Assembly (NCBI GenBank): GCA_008704415.1
Contig: VXIS01000003.1
Location: 248,001 to 312,000, forward strand
Direction of reading: 5' to 3'
Length of the DNA: 64,000 nucleotides
Source: Sphaerosporella brunnea
Taxonomy: Eukaryota > Ascomycota > Pezizomycetes > Pezizales > Pyronemataceae
This document shows, piece after piece, positions 1 through 10,666 of the stretch. Made by a program: the position numbers and the translations under genes. Every line of letters begins with the position of its first letter. Position 1 is the stretch's first letter. The notes beneath the pieces are model-generated. The model did no database searches. It had not been told where the DNA came from and saw nothing but the letters and a program-made list of their open reading frames with translations.

Positions 1-960
1 CATTCCCAGCGATGTATCACCCGCGATGCTGTTGATGTACCTTAGGCAACCAGCGTCGCAATCGCCATCCCCATCTGCATCCCCATCTCCATCGCAGTCT
101 CCATCACTATGCCGACCGCCGCTGCTATCAGTATCCCAATGCTCATCGCTGATGCCGTCACCATAGCCGTGACCATCACCACCAACACCGGCATTTCCAG
201 CGCCATCTGTATCCCCACCGACGAAACAATCCCTATCGTCACAGCCAGCAGTATTTTATGCCATCATCATCACAATCGCTGAACGGTGTCGCTGTCGCCA
301 TCGACATTGGCGTCCTCATCGCAACGCCTATCCCTATCGCCACCACTGCGGCTGTTTGAATCCCCATCCCTATCCCCAACACCATTGCTGTTACTATGCC
401 TATAATCATCACTATCAACATACAAAATCACCTTCACCATCCCCAGTGATATGGCAATTCAGATCAGTATCGCCATCACTGCGCCAATCGATATTGCCGT
501 CGCCATTGCCATTCACAGCCATATATCAGCGCCTTGGCCGGAACCGCCGTGGCAATTGCCATCCCATCACTGTTCCCATGCAGTCTCCATCAACATGACA
601 ACCGCCACCGCTATCAATATCCCCATGCCCATCGACCATGCCGTCACCATAGCCGTGACCATCCACACCGCCCTCTCGAGCACCAGCCCTATCTCCACTC
701 TCACAAACTCCCTATCGCTGCCGCCGGCAGTATCCTATGCCGATGACCATCACGATCGATGAAACGATGTTGCCATCGGCATCTGCAATCGCAATCACTG
801 ACCCAATCCTCATCCCCACGGCGACCGCTGTACCAATCCCGACCCATATCAGCGTTATGTTGCCGTCCTCATCGCGATCCTCATCCCTATCGCCACGACT
901 GGAGCTGTTCCTATCACCATCGCACTACCAGGGGGTATCACTGTCCCCGTTGCCACGTAA
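1..960 (+). repeat. Degenerate hexanucleotide array 1 (C-rich strand plus)
   Basis: The stretch is built from variants of a hexamer of the CATCGC/CATCCC type, interrupted by short unique words. Because ATC-NCC hexamers contain no stop, several frames stay open on both strands; the apparent peptides (Ile-Ala-Ile-Pro, His-Arg, Ser-Pro, Met-Ala, Asp-Gly) are products of the repeat and I do not call them genes. The first 60 bases resemble the leader next to the array at 63.06 kb (GTTGAT, then CCAGC, then CGCC). The array fades into ordinary sequence near 960. Confidence 0.8.
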
Positions 961-2595
961 GCTGGGAATACTGCTACTCGGATACTCACGCTTTCTCGTA
1001 GGGGATGTTCTAGCCCGAGCAACATCAAGGTAGCGTGGTAGCAATCTTGGGGAAACATTCTCGGATTCTGTCAGTCTGATGGTCAACTGAGATGAGAATG
1101 ATCTCCCAAACAGGCTCGACGCGATCACTCGCGCCCAACGAGATGCAAAAGCCGGGGAAACGCCCGAGGTTGTGGCCACTCATCAAGCAGAAGATAAACA
1201 TGCGTTCCGTTTGTTTGTCTTTGGTGTAGCGAGAATTCAGGTTGGTAGTTTATAGATCAGTGTATCCAACGTTTTTGACTGTTTGCAGGCGTCATTTCGT
1301 CGGCGAAAACCTATCACCACCGCTATATTTCTGTCGGAAACCTGAGAGCGATACCTCAAAAACCCCGCTTCCGTTGCCGCAATACCGGTACCCTAACGCT
1401 AACGTCCGTCAATCGACCACAATGCCTCCGAGGTTTGGCGCCGTACAAATCAATAAACACGTTGTCACTCCCGATCAAACCCTGGAACGCCATACTTCCA
1501 CCATGCGCGCAACTTGATGAGGGCCTGAAGACTCTCGGGGGCCATGCGAGCTTGATGGCGTTCTTGAGCGTTCCCTGCAGCGGGGAAGAGCCGTTCCGCC
1601 GGGGGTGTGGAAGCCAAACCGCGGCGTCAGCATTCACACATCCCGAGTACCGTGAGATGACTTACACTGGGGCAAATAATAGTCCTTCGCCATCATTGCG
1701 AGTCGAGGAAACCTGATGCAGCCTGTTTCCGCCCAGCATACAGGTGCGCTTGAGCTATACCGCGTTTCCCACTCAGCGGTAGACATGAAAGGCATCTGCC
1801 GGTAATGTTCAGGTTCATCGGGTGGTGTCTGGAGTTGCTGTTGGTGGGCGCTCATTTCGATGTCCCGAAGGAAGGGATTTCAAGGAACGCGGGGCCCTGC
1901 GGTTGCAGAAGATCGGACGACGGGCTGCCGGCCCGGGGACTCCACTGCAATGTCTTTTCCCGGCTCCATGCCGCCTGCAGCCTGTCGTCACCTTCTCAAA
2001 CCCAAGTCTCTTCCCAGTTATTCTCAACGTAAGTCATCGTAATTACTGACCTCATTTCTCCTGCATCCCGCGCCCTGCAGACCCTTCATGACCCGAGCTA
2101 TGCCTCCCCAAACAACAGCGGCACTACAGCAGCCTGAACGTTGGCAAGACAACCGAGCACTCGCGAGAATGACGAGACCGAACGAGAACCGTCGAGACTG
2201 CGACGAGACTGGCGAGACGTTCCGAGACTGCACGATTCTGACGAGACCGAGACCCTCAGCGAGAATTCTCGGCTCGTGTGCAAAACTGAACTGTCGATAG
2301 TGTCAGCGGTCAATCAGTGCTTGAGCGGTAGACGCACACTACCCGACTCTGCGACAAGACGGTTCCGGTTCTTGGTCATTGAGCATCCACCAGTGATGCA
2401 GGTCGGTCTCTGCAACCTCGTCACGAAGTATTATCTGGTGGGCGGTCAAAATTGAGCCGAAAACACGCCAGCGGATCCAACACGCTTAGTTTTCAGCGCG
2501 GAATGAGGGAAGATGAATTGAATCCACACTGGCGAGGAGTAACAAGTGTGTCTGAAACCAGAGCAACGTGGATAGAAAGCTGGTTCCCAAAAACC
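961..2595. other. Stretch without a recognisable gene
   Basis: Only short, mutually overlapping open frames are present and none has motifs I recognise. The minus strand at 1356-1637 has an open frame ending in a basic stretch, but with no family resemblance I can name. The GACGAGAC-rich patch at 2145-2265 is listed separately. Confidence 0.5.
2145..2265. repeat. GACGAGAC-rich degenerate short repeats
   Basis: Words such as GACGAGAC, CGAGACTG and CGAGAATG recur at irregular 10-18 bp spacing. Clusters like this resemble subterminal repeats of hAT-type transposons, and similar CTCGAG-rich clusters flank the clear hAT elements later in this window. No TIR or target duplication is visible here, so the origin is inferred. 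Confidence 0.45.
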
Positions 2596-2599
2596 CTCG

Positions 2600-2818
2600 A
2601 AAAGAGCAGGATACCACCAAATTTCGTGATTGTCCAGGATACCACAATCTCGCGTGAGAGAATTCCCTTGATTCAAATATCCGTGCTAGCTATACATGAG
2701 GGCGAGTACAACTGCGCGCATTATGCCCGTCGCATATGAGCCTGAACTGGTGTTCAGGTTGCGCGAGGTTGTGGTATCTTGGACAATAACGAAATTTAGT
2801 GGTATCCTGCTCTCTTTA
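2600..2818. mobile_element. Hairpin MITE of about 219 bp
   Basis: Two arms of about 54 bp are inverted copies: the left begins AAGAGCAGGATACCAC and the right ends GTGGTATCCTGCTCTCTT. Within each arm the word GATACCAC occurs twice. The arms enclose about 105 bp of unrelated sequence with no open frame of note. This is the form of a foldback MITE. No target duplication could be fixed, so the superfamily is unknown. Confidence 0.7.
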
Positions 2819-3087
2819 GGTGATATACTAGATATTTGCCCTATCTCTTATCTTATCAACTGGTGAGTCGACTTTACGACTGGAAAACAGCGACAAATCA
2901 GTCACAGGACGGCGAGTGGCAGTTTCTAGGAAGCTCATCGTCTTTCATTGAACGCTGTAAGGTTTTGTTTGTATAGCGCACGCCCAAACAGCGCAGAGCC
3001 AATGTCAACAGTCCAACCAGCCCCACGCATTTCCGCAGCCAAACCACCCGACGCATCTTTTCAGCAGGCCAACCAGCCAAATCCAAC

Positions 3088-3978
3088 TCAATGAGGACGG
3101 CACCCTTGCAGCCGACTTTTCAGGAATGCACTGATGTCCAGCTGCAATGCGAGCCCAATGTCCAGCGTGATCCCCAGGAGCAGCCATTCGGAGCCCGTTA
3201 ATTTTTGTATGGCCATCAAGTCAATGTCTTTCTCCATCAGGATATCTCCAGCGCGTATGATCGAATCTACGCGTTCTGGATCGTCAACAACTAGAGCAAT
3301 GTACCATTCAAGGTACTCCCGCAGCAGCAGGAGAGACGCCCGACCACCGGGGCGGAGACCGAGGGTCGTCGAAGTGACTGGTAGGCTTCCGCTGACCCCG
3401 GTGGCGACCTCCGGTCGGACAGCCTCCATGCCAGCAGCGGCGCGTTCCTCCGCAGCAGTGTCAGCAACCTGAGGCGGCGATCTGCTCGGCGCTGGCAACA
3501 CCTCTGGAATGCCACGACACGTGAACACAACTCCTGAACCGGAGTCGTTGGGTTTCCAAGCGATCTCCATGCCTGTGTACTTGGAACAGTCGATGAAAAT
3601 GGACCCGCTCTTTTGAAGAACCGACGTCGGAGCCGGGGTGACTGCGTTTTCGCCCGTGGCCTCCTTTTTCTGCTGTCTAGCCCTCTGCTAATGATGTCAG
3701 AGCGAATGCTGTTGGTCGTTGGGGTCTGGGGGTTCACCTTGCGCTGAGCTATGCGCCTAGCGTTGCGCTTGGCTTTCCTGATGTCAGACGCAGTAATGGT
3801 GGGCGGAGACGGAACTGTTGTAGTTGTCAGGCAAGGCTCGGTAGAGTGGAAGAGGCAGTTAGATACCGGTGGCTTGAGGGGTTTCGCCTTTCGCAACGGG
3901 AGCCCCGCTAGCGGCGTCATCAGCACGAGCGCATCCCTCAGTTGAGCTGGATTCGGCCATTGAGTGGGATTCGGCCAT
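3088..3978 (-). pseudogene. Decayed host-like gene, unknown function
   Basis: A minus-strand coding region can be followed from an ATG at 3978 (repeated MAES words) through a basic stretch (IRKAKRNARRIAQRK, about 3790-3740) to a 160-residue open end at 3570-3088. That end contains a Leu/Ile-rich helical segment (LREYLEWYIALVVDDPERV) and stops at 3088. At least two frame changes are needed between start and end, so in its present form it cannot make one protein unless introns explain the shifts. I recognise no family. Codon-like composition and protein-like helices make a decayed gene likelier than a chance frame. Confidence 0.45.
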
Positions 3979-4516
3979 GGTCAAGGAAGATGGAAAGAAA
4001 GGAGACGAGTTGCAGTCTATAGGTATTGCTGTATGTCCAAGTGTTGATGGCGAGGTAGGAAGCCTAGCGCTTGGTTCTGCCTCTTGAAGTGCAGAACAAC
4101 GCGCTAGCTCTTACATCTAACCCTAACCCTAAGCCTGCCTATCTTCGACATTACAGCCAAGATTCAGCAAAGCAACCTGCTCGCAACAATCCAGACCATT
4201 GTAGACGAATTCCTTGAACACGAACGACTGCGATCGCTCCACACAAGCCACTCCGTGCCGCACCAGGTGTTGGAGAAGGTGCAATATGACGTGTAACATT
4301 CTAAGTAAAAGAGGCTCGAGCTTTTGGCTTATTATAAAAGGCGGCGAATCCTCCATTCCCTCTTCGTACATCTGCCCTAAGAAACGCGACAAGGACAACG
4401 ACAAGGACGGCTTTTCAATAAGCAACGCGAACCTACCAACACGACACCAACCCAAACATCCGAATGAATGGAATTGCCAGTACCACTAGTGTGCGCATCC
4501 CTTCCCAAAGGCTAAT
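3979..4516. other. Stretch without a recognisable gene
   Basis: Apart from the telomere-like tract at 4117-4132, only short open frames of about 90-110 residues occur on both strands, with no identifiable motif. Confidence 0.45.
4117..4132. repeat. Interstitial telomere-like tract
   Basis: The 16 bases CTAACCCTAACCCTAA are 2.7 copies of CCCTAA, the complement of the TTAGGG repeat used by filamentous fungi. It is far from either window end and too short to be a telomere. Such tracts can mark break repair or a chance occurrence. Confidence 0.6.
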
Positions 4517-4664
4517 ATGGCCAGGCACATGGACGCAGTATCCTCCCCACGCACACCTGAAACTGTCCTTGAAAGCTCACTGGCGATAGACCCACCACAA
4601 CTACTTCTGCAATGGAGACAAGAAGTACGTTCCCGTGCGACCCGGGAACGGCCAAGGGTTGCAT

Positions 4665-4718
4665 CTCTGTCCCAACGAGTGTATAGCCAAGGTTGGCTAT
4701 ACACTCGTTGGGGCAGAG
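4665..4718. repeat. Near-perfect palindrome with 26-bp arms
   Basis: The left arm 4665-4690 and right arm 4693-4718 are reverse complements with one mismatch, separated by GG. The core word is CGAGTGTATAGCCAA. A 26-bp arm with a 2-bp spacer should extrude as a cruciform or fold as an RNA hairpin. It lies just upstream of the 33-bp minisatellite. Confidence 0.9.
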
Positions 4719-4754
4719 CGTTGGCGCAGCAAGATTGCTTGGGGGCTAGGTGGC

Positions 4755-4952
4755 GATTCCGCTTCTTCGGTACCTCCTGAAAGCCGCGATTCCACTTCTG
4801 CAGTCCCTCCTGCCAGCGCCGATTCCGCTTCTTCGGGGCTTCCTGCCAGCCGCGATTCCGCTTCCTCGGTCCCTCCTGCCAGCCGCGATTCCGCTTCTTC
4901 GGTTCCTCCTGCGAGCGGCCATTCCACTTCTTCGGCCCCTCCTGCCAGCGGC
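4755..4952 (+). repeat. 33-bp minisatellite, six copies
   Basis: Six consecutive 33-bp units begin at 4755, 4788, 4821, 4854, 4887 and 4920, each of the form GATTCCGCTTCTTCGG followed by a CTCCTGCCAGC end. Thirty-three bases make an 11-residue repeat in every frame; in the Ser/Pro frame it reads DSASSVPPASR. A seventh, isolated unit lies at 5354-5386. Confidence 0.92.
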
Positions 4953-5597
4953 AGGCGTCTTGGGTAGCAAGCCGGCCGCGGTGCCCGTCGGTTTCGCCAC
5001 GACAACCACAACAGAAAGCGGCAGCGAAGGGAGCAATCTCCTCCTGCACTGAACCAATCCCGATTGGCGAAGATATCTCACAGGATGACCGTGCCGAAGC
5101 TGTCAACCGCTGGAATGCTCTTCCTACTCAAATTACTGAAGCGGAGGCCGCTACCAGGGAGAGAAATCGTCAGGCGAGACTTGCTCAGGCTGACGATGGG
5201 GAGACGACCAAAACCAACAAGTCCAACGTCCAGAACTACGGTATTGTTGAGTCCTTCAAAAAGTACATGGCCAACGATGACAGATCCGCCCCACCCGGGA
5301 GGGCATTGGTCATAGACTGCCCCGAAGATAAATGGACCACCGCTGCTCGCGACGATTCCACTTCTTCGGTCTCTGCTGTCAGCGGTGGACATCTTGGACA
5401 GCAAGCGTTATTTGCATGACAACGCCCTGCCTGGTCCCGCTGAGCCGCACCGCCGCCCGGCCCCGGAAACCATTGATCTATCCCCACGCAGCCCACGCGA
5501 CAGCACAATCGGGGGCCGGAAACTATCAATTTTTGCACACCCACCGCGGCCAGGCCGACGCGGACTGCTACCGCACGTAAGTTTTGCCTTGTAATTG

Positions 5598-5605
5598 TAT
5601 TTAAG
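5598..5605 (+). promoter_or_regulatory. Possible TATA-like element
   Basis: TATTTAAG stands 86 bases upstream of the ATG at 5691. The distance is plausible for a fungal core promoter, but the element is not a consensus match and the gene behind it is broken. Confidence 0.25.
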
Positions 5606-5690
5606 GAGCTGCCACTGATTCATCGACGCAGTACGATCGCCTGCGGTTCCGGACACTCCACCTCCTCCTACAGTCCACGCATTCACCACC

Positions 5691-5983
5691 ATGACGACAC
5701 CCAAAGTTTCGCGCAACCCTCCGTCACCAAACACCTCGCACAAACGCTCGCGTTCCACATCCTCCGACGTCGACGACGACGACGGGTACCACCGCACTCC
5801 GTGCCCACGCTTCTGAAAGAAGCCGACACAAACCCGGTGTATGTGACCACCGGGGCTCCTCCGGCGACTCCCAGCGAGGAGCTCCTGGACCGACTGCAGG
5901 CGCTGCAGTCGACTGGGCAATTCCAGCGGAGTAATGTATTACGAGTGCGGACTTGGCTGGACTATGGCAGACCGTCTAGGTAA
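5691..5983 (+). pseudogene. 5' part of a dispersed gene family, frameshifted
   Basis: The ATG at 5691 opens 41 codons rich in Ser, Asp and basic residues (MTTPKVSRNPPSPNTSHKRS, then a run of Asp), ending in TGA. The next frame continues as protein from about 5800: VPTLLKEADTNPVYVTTGAP and LLDRLQALQSTGQFQRSN. The last part, QRSNVLR, matches translated sequence of the dispersed repeat at 22.3 kb (FQRSNVSHKDF) and at 47.2 kb on the minus strand (LRSNVLHKDF), so this is a relic of a multicopy gene. One base gain or loss near 5800 separates the halves. Function unknown. Confidence 0.4.
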
Positions 5984-6300
5984 CCCCGCAGACCTCCCTG
6001 GCCCGTGAAGAACACTGGTGCGAGATAGGACTGCGGCGACAGGTGGAAGGCGTGCCGATAATAAGCTGACCAGCATGAATGCGCGTTCAAATGAGGGTTC
6101 TGGTGGGTGAATCTAGTGTAGGTTCACATTATCACGATTACATAACGGCGCGAGCACGCCAAAAAGTGAGATATAGTCGGCAATAAGTTAAATGATTTTA
6201 TGAAATGCAGTAGACATGTGAAATATCCTAAGGGGTCATACAGTGTGATGACGAGTGGTTCAGGGCTGCAACTTGTCAATACCCAATGCGGCTGCCATCT
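5952..6300 (+). repeat. Dispersed repeat F1, copy 1 (array leader)
   Basis: About 350 bp match 13265-13616 at roughly 85%, from TGGACTATGGCAGACCGTCT through GGCAATAAGTTAAATGATTT to AATACCCAATGCGGCTGCCATC. In the 13-kb copy this block runs directly into a hexamer array. Here only a short hexamer-like tail (6290-6330) follows before LINE sequence. The same block, more diverged, flanks the array at 63.06 kb in reverse. Confidence 0.75.
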
Positions 6301-6977
6301 TACACACCATTGCCACAAAATCGACATCCGCGGAGGACGAGCGCGGCCTTCGACGCGGTTGTAGTCCTCAATGATTACGCGCTGGTCGGCATCCTGCTTA
6401 TACGCGGCAAATGCCCTTTTGACCACATCTTGAAGGCGGTGCTGTTCCGTGGCAGCCTTCATGGAGGGAAGAAGAGTGAGGATGAAATTCGAAGGCCAGC
6501 TGAGCGAATCTATACCAATTCACACTGGGCTGCCTCAGCGGTCCCCAATATCCCCCATCCAATTCGCGATATACCTGTCCCACGCGGACGACGTCGCATG
6601 GGTAGCCAAAGGAGACAATGTCGCCGATGTGACCGAAATGCGCAACGGGTGCGACGCGGCTAGCATACACTGGGCCGGCAGGAATGCGGTCGCCTTCGAT
6701 GTGGCCAAAACGGAGGCCTTCCTACTGACGAGGAAGAGGAAGCTCCCCACGATGAAGCTCGACGTCGCCGAGGTCCAAGTCGACTACAAGAAAAGGGAAC
6801 GAGGTGGCTTGCAATCTTCTTGGACAGCAGGCTCACGCTGACGCACAACCACAACGTTCGGATGGGCAAGGCTAGCCCAGCAGAGGCCGAAGACGCCCGT
6901 TGTCCCGCAAAATCGACCTAACGCCGGACAACGTCAAACAGATCCAGATTGCGGGAGTACAATCGGTTGCGCTTGAC

Positions 6978-6985
6978 GGCGCCGA
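6978..6985. repeat. Left 8-bp target duplication of hAT copy A
   Basis: GGCGCCGA is repeated exactly at 7807-7814, on the other side of the element. Eight base pairs is the length made by hAT transposases. Confidence 0.9.
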
Positions 6986-7806
6986 CAGGGCTGTCAAAAG
7001 TCCGGCCAGTCCGGCTTTGAGCGCGGCCTGAACCGGACTGATTGAAACGGGCTTTTGAAATCACGGCCCGTTTGGACCAGGCTTTTTGGATCGTGACCCA
7101 GGCCCCTACGGGCACCTGCCAGGCCGAGAAGTACCCGGCGCCCGGCAGGCCCACCAAGCATTGTTTGCTTACACATACATCAAGGAACGAAACATGAACG
7201 GCAGATAAAGATTCAACAACCTGAAGGACCTCCAGATACCCCTCCATCTCCGACCCCCGCTGTTCCAGGTCACTCAGCATACGCTCACCCTGATGAATTT
7301 GAAAACCCGCGCCATATACCAGATCCGCATTTCCACTTCGCCGTATCCCGACTCTCGTCCGGGCTGCTGTGTTTGGGTTTAAGGGGGTGTTCTGTGAGCC
7401 AAACAGGCGCAGTTGTGCTCCGTTTCCTTCCTGCTCTCCTGCGAGCGATAGTCTGTGGGTTCAAACGCGTGATTTGTGAGCAAAACGTCAGCAGTTCCGC
7501 TCCGTTTTATTCCGACTCTCGGCCGAGTTGCTGTTTTTGGGGTGGATCGACCAGTCTTTTGATTGCGGTCGACACTTTAACTGCGGCCAAAACCGAATGA
7601 TTAGCGCTTTTAGTGGCCCCGCGTTCGGCACCATGACCGACCCGACCTTAATTCAGGATACCGGGCAGCGGCCGGCACCTATCAGATATCCAGGTTTTTC
7701 TTATGCCGGCCCGAACCTGTCGGGCTTGCCAAATCACCGGCTCGACCTGACCAACTCCGTGGGGCCCCGTTTAACATGGCGGCCGGCCGGACTATTGACA
7801 GCCCTG
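6986..7806 (-). mobile_element. hAT family 1, copy A (821 bp, non-autonomous)
   Basis: The element starts CAGGGCTGTCAAAAGTCCGG and ends with the inverse of CAGGGCTGTCAATAGTCCGG, one mismatch in the 22-bp TIR. It is flanked by perfect 8-bp duplications (GGCGCCGA). Read in the minus direction it carries a short open stretch, MLSDLEQRGSEMEGYLEVLQ (7280-7220), also present in copy B, but no transposase core. Internally, 7370-7530 holds two imperfect tandem halves (GGGTTTAAGG and GGGTTCAAAC). It interrupts LINE relic A. Confidence 0.92.
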
Positions 7807-7814
7807 GGCGCCGA
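7807..7814. repeat. Right 8-bp target duplication of hAT copy A
   Basis: GGCGCCGA, identical to 6978-6985. Removing one copy plus the element restores the LINE reading (GVQSVALDGA into the following segment). Confidence 0.9.
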
Positions 7815-9190
7815 TCTGCGGTAGAATGGGCTTCCGAAGGGCCGCCAAGAGGAGCTACAGAAGCTCTTGAACTGACAAGCCAGAGCCATACTGGGTGCTC
7901 TCCCAACGACAGGATTAGGACCGCTCACATGCGAGGCGGGACTCACGGACTCCAGCTCCGTACTGACACACCGGAAACGGAGATTCGCCGCCAGGCTTGC
8001 ATCGACCGCCATCGGCAACCCCGCGGGCGACCGCCTACTCGCTCTAGGCACAGCAACTACGGCCGATGAGGGGGTCACAACAGCACGGACGCTCATGCGC
8101 TTCGTGAGCGACAATCCCTTTGGCGCCACAACACCGTTTTCCAAGCTTGCAGGCCTAATGGTCGAACGGATTAACGCGGTTCCAAGCCGCCCAACCCTCA
8201 TCGAGCTCACTACGACCAAGATGACCAGGCCGGCAGGGCGTGTCGTCATTGCCGACGCGGACGCAGCCACCGACGGTCCAACCGTGCATCAACGACCTAC
8301 GGACGGAGGGATAGTGCTCTGCTCAGATGGATCACATCTAGACAACGGGCGATGTAGCGCAGTCCGACAGGGAATCTGACTCGTGGAGACGCGCGGCCGA
8401 ATACATAGGGGAGAATAAGGAAGCATACGACACCGAGAGCTTTGGAATAGCTGCCAGCTTAGAACTGGTCCTCCGGAGTGCCATTGTCCAGACAAGTCCC
8501 GCGGCGCGAGTCTGTCTCTTGACCCACGCGCAGGCAGCCCTGAGGCGCAAACAACATGACAAGCCATGCCCCGGCCAGTGGCTGCTCCCACACATATCTT
8601 GTGCTAAGGCCGTTCTCAGAGCATTAAGATGGTCTCATGAATACCACTAAGTACCCGGGCATGCCGACGTCCCCCGCAACGAACCAGCCGACCAGGTAGC
8701 CAAAGAGGCCGCTCTGAACCGCCTTGAGACCTCGCCGCAAACCACCGTCACGTCGCTTGCCAACACCAATCGGAGAGTCACTGAAGCCAAGGCGCAGGAC
8801 CGGAACACCGGGTCGTTGACGCACTGCAGCGGACCCCACGGTGGCCAAGGCCCCTAAGGCCCTGGCAAGAAGATACTACCAACTGAGACTAAACAAGACG
8901 CCGACAGCCCCATACCCTCTTGGGGCGAACCGGCGAACGGACGGCAAATTCTGGTTCTGCGCAGTCAGACAGACGAAAACGAGACAGCCCCTATTCAAAC
9001 ACTGCGTGCGGTGGCGGAAGGAACATTGGTGCTTTGGAACGCGGTAGTGGATGCTACGCAAGAGGGTGAAACGAGACGGAGGACGAATTCGCCCATCAGG
9101 ATGCTGTTGTCTGATGAGTGCTGTACTGAGGCAGGTCTGGCCTTTCTGGGTAGCACACAAGTGGGGTCGTGGCCGCGCCAGGCCAATACA

Positions 9191-9684
9191 TGTCTTCTTG
9201 ACCATGTCTTCCCTAGGTCCCATTTACGAATTCCCTTGGTGCAATATTTTCTTAGTTCCGTTCCTTACTAGCGCAGGGGTAGCATCTAGGTGCTTTTCCA
9301 GATATGTCATAGCCGGAAGCATCCAAATACATTATTATTGAAAGAAAGAAACAAGGACGAGCTACGTTGCATTACTAGACACCCTCAGCGGCTGTGTGGT
9401 CTTGTGCTGTGTGGGCTTTGCCTGTGTTGTTGAGGATTTAGCACACTAATGTTACCAATAGGAAGCCGGATTGGTAAAGGGTGAGATCTTTGAGATTTAG
9501 AGTCACATCAAGGATGATCCACAACTTGCCAAGGGAGGTTTCAACGTTTGAACGCCCTAGCCTTGTCAGCGCGCCACCACCATCGGTGAAGGGGTATATT
9601 CAAAAGCCCAACTCGTGCGTCTAATCACTCACTTCTTACCATCCTGTTGGACTGCGCAAGTGATGTACGTGGCAGTCCACATAA
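9191..9684. other. Stretch without a recognisable gene
   Basis: LINE-like sequence ends near 9190. The remainder has no long open frame, no repeat shared with the rest of the window that I could see, and no obvious LINE poly(A) tail. Confidence 0.45.
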
Positions 9685-10395
9685 CTACGGATCCGCGTTG
9701 CGGCTGATGACGTTATCCAGGCTGCGGTAATTGTTATTCACGGACGTCGCGTGTTGTCTTCGGCTTTCGCACATGCGGATAGCACCGAACAACGCTTTGG
9801 GATCCATGGCTGCCGACTTGGCCAAAACATATGCCGCAACCTCCGATACCCTGAGCCGGGCCTCTATGCCACTGCGTCCATTTTTCCCCAGCACTCGCCG
9901 TGGCCTTCTACCCAGGATCTGGTTTGCATGTTTCTTAGGCGTGGACCGCAGGCAACCTGTTGTTCTTCCGTCATACTGGCTTGTTATCTTTGGGCTGTTC
10001 TACAAAACCCGACCGCCGCCGAGCCGACTGGGGAAGTCTCCTTCCGCGCTTGCTTTCCCCACGTGCATAACACCGCGGCTCGTATACATGTACCCCGTCG
10101 TCAATACCGGCGGTGGTTTTGCTCGTCGCCACGCTTGGTCGGCACGTTCCTTGGTGTTTGTAGGCGGTGGATCTCACAGAACGCAAGCATGAGCCAGAAC
10201 GTCGGTCGTCACGCCGCGTGCACCGAAGAAAATTGCAGTCTACCTGGATTGCTTGTATTGGTGCAGGTGATCTCTTCATTCTCTCGTGTGAGTGGATGGA
10301 CAAATGGCCGTTCTTCAGGAACCGTGGTTCCTCTCCGTTGTGAGGAATTAGAACTCTCGTGGAAATCCACGTTCAAGTGCTTGAAGGCCGGATAG
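9685..10395. other. Overlapping open frames, coding strand unclear
   Basis: Three long frames overlap: plus 9751-10395 (214 residues), plus 9731-10192 (153 residues) and minus 9894-9685 (69 residues). The short minus frame looks most protein-like: RLRVSEVAAYVLAKSAAMDP, then ALFGAIRMCESRRQ. Its upstream continuation at 9895-10200 is broken by stops. The 214-residue plus frame is Cys- and Arg-rich with no motif. I recognise no family in any of them and do not choose one as a gene. Confidence 0.3.
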
Positions 10396-10666
10396 CGCGT
10401 CAGTCTGGAACGGTACGAAAGAAGGCTCTCGTTGTCCACGTGTTCAGTTGCTTCGTTGAACGGGAAAAAAAGCGGGTTTGTTTCATGCGCTTAGACCCCG
10501 CTCAATGGTCATTGCAGAACCCGAGCAACACTAGCCGCCCTTGTGGCTGACGCCGTCAAAAACCCTAAGTTCTAACACACCCCTATCTCCCCACCCCGCT
10601 CTCTAGGGACCTTTTCCACTGCACCACTTCCGGACTCAACAAATTACATCCTGATAACACAACTCA

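Larger units (their letters stand above)
4517..5578 (+). pseudogene. Hypothetical Ser/Pro-repeat gene, frame-broken
   Basis: From about 4635 to 4967 one frame encodes an 11-residue repeat (DSASSVPPASR type). From about 4960 to 5419 a second frame is open and looks like genuine protein: a helical, charged segment with EDISQDDRAEAVNRWNALP and ATRERNRQARLAQADDGE. It then meets another copy of the same repeat peptide at 5354. A third frame continues to 5578, where CAC is followed by GTAAGTTTT, a good 5' splice site. Two frame shifts or unseen introns separate these parts. No known domain was found. The overlapping 206-residue minus-strand frame (4486-5106) is set aside because the plus frame keeps the same peptide phase in the distant repeat unit. 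Confidence 0.4.
6400..9190 (+). mobile_element. Tad1-like LINE ORF2 relic A, split by an hAT element
   Basis: The reverse-transcriptase part is visible at 6449-6985: GLPQRSPISPIQFAIYL is the conserved segment before the catalytic box, which reads HADD where YADD is usual. After the hAT insertion (6986-7806) the frame resumes at 7815 with NGLPKGRQEELQKLLN. An RNase H Asp-Gly-Ser box (CSDGSHLDNGR) follows near 8325. The C-terminal Cys/His region lies at 8860-9010 (YYQLRLNKTPTAPY; FWFC, then LFKHCVRW), and a tail with LLSDECCTEAGLAFLG near 9110. Several stops and frameshifts make it inactive. The same C-terminal region recurs at 34.1 and 57.3 kb. The 5' half with ORF1 and endonuclease is absent. 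Confidence 0.8.

Noticed and set aside
6124..6462. 112-residue minus-strand ORF upstream of LINE A
   Set aside because: Most of it is the dispersed F1 leader, and the matching stretch at 13.5 kb does not preserve the frame.
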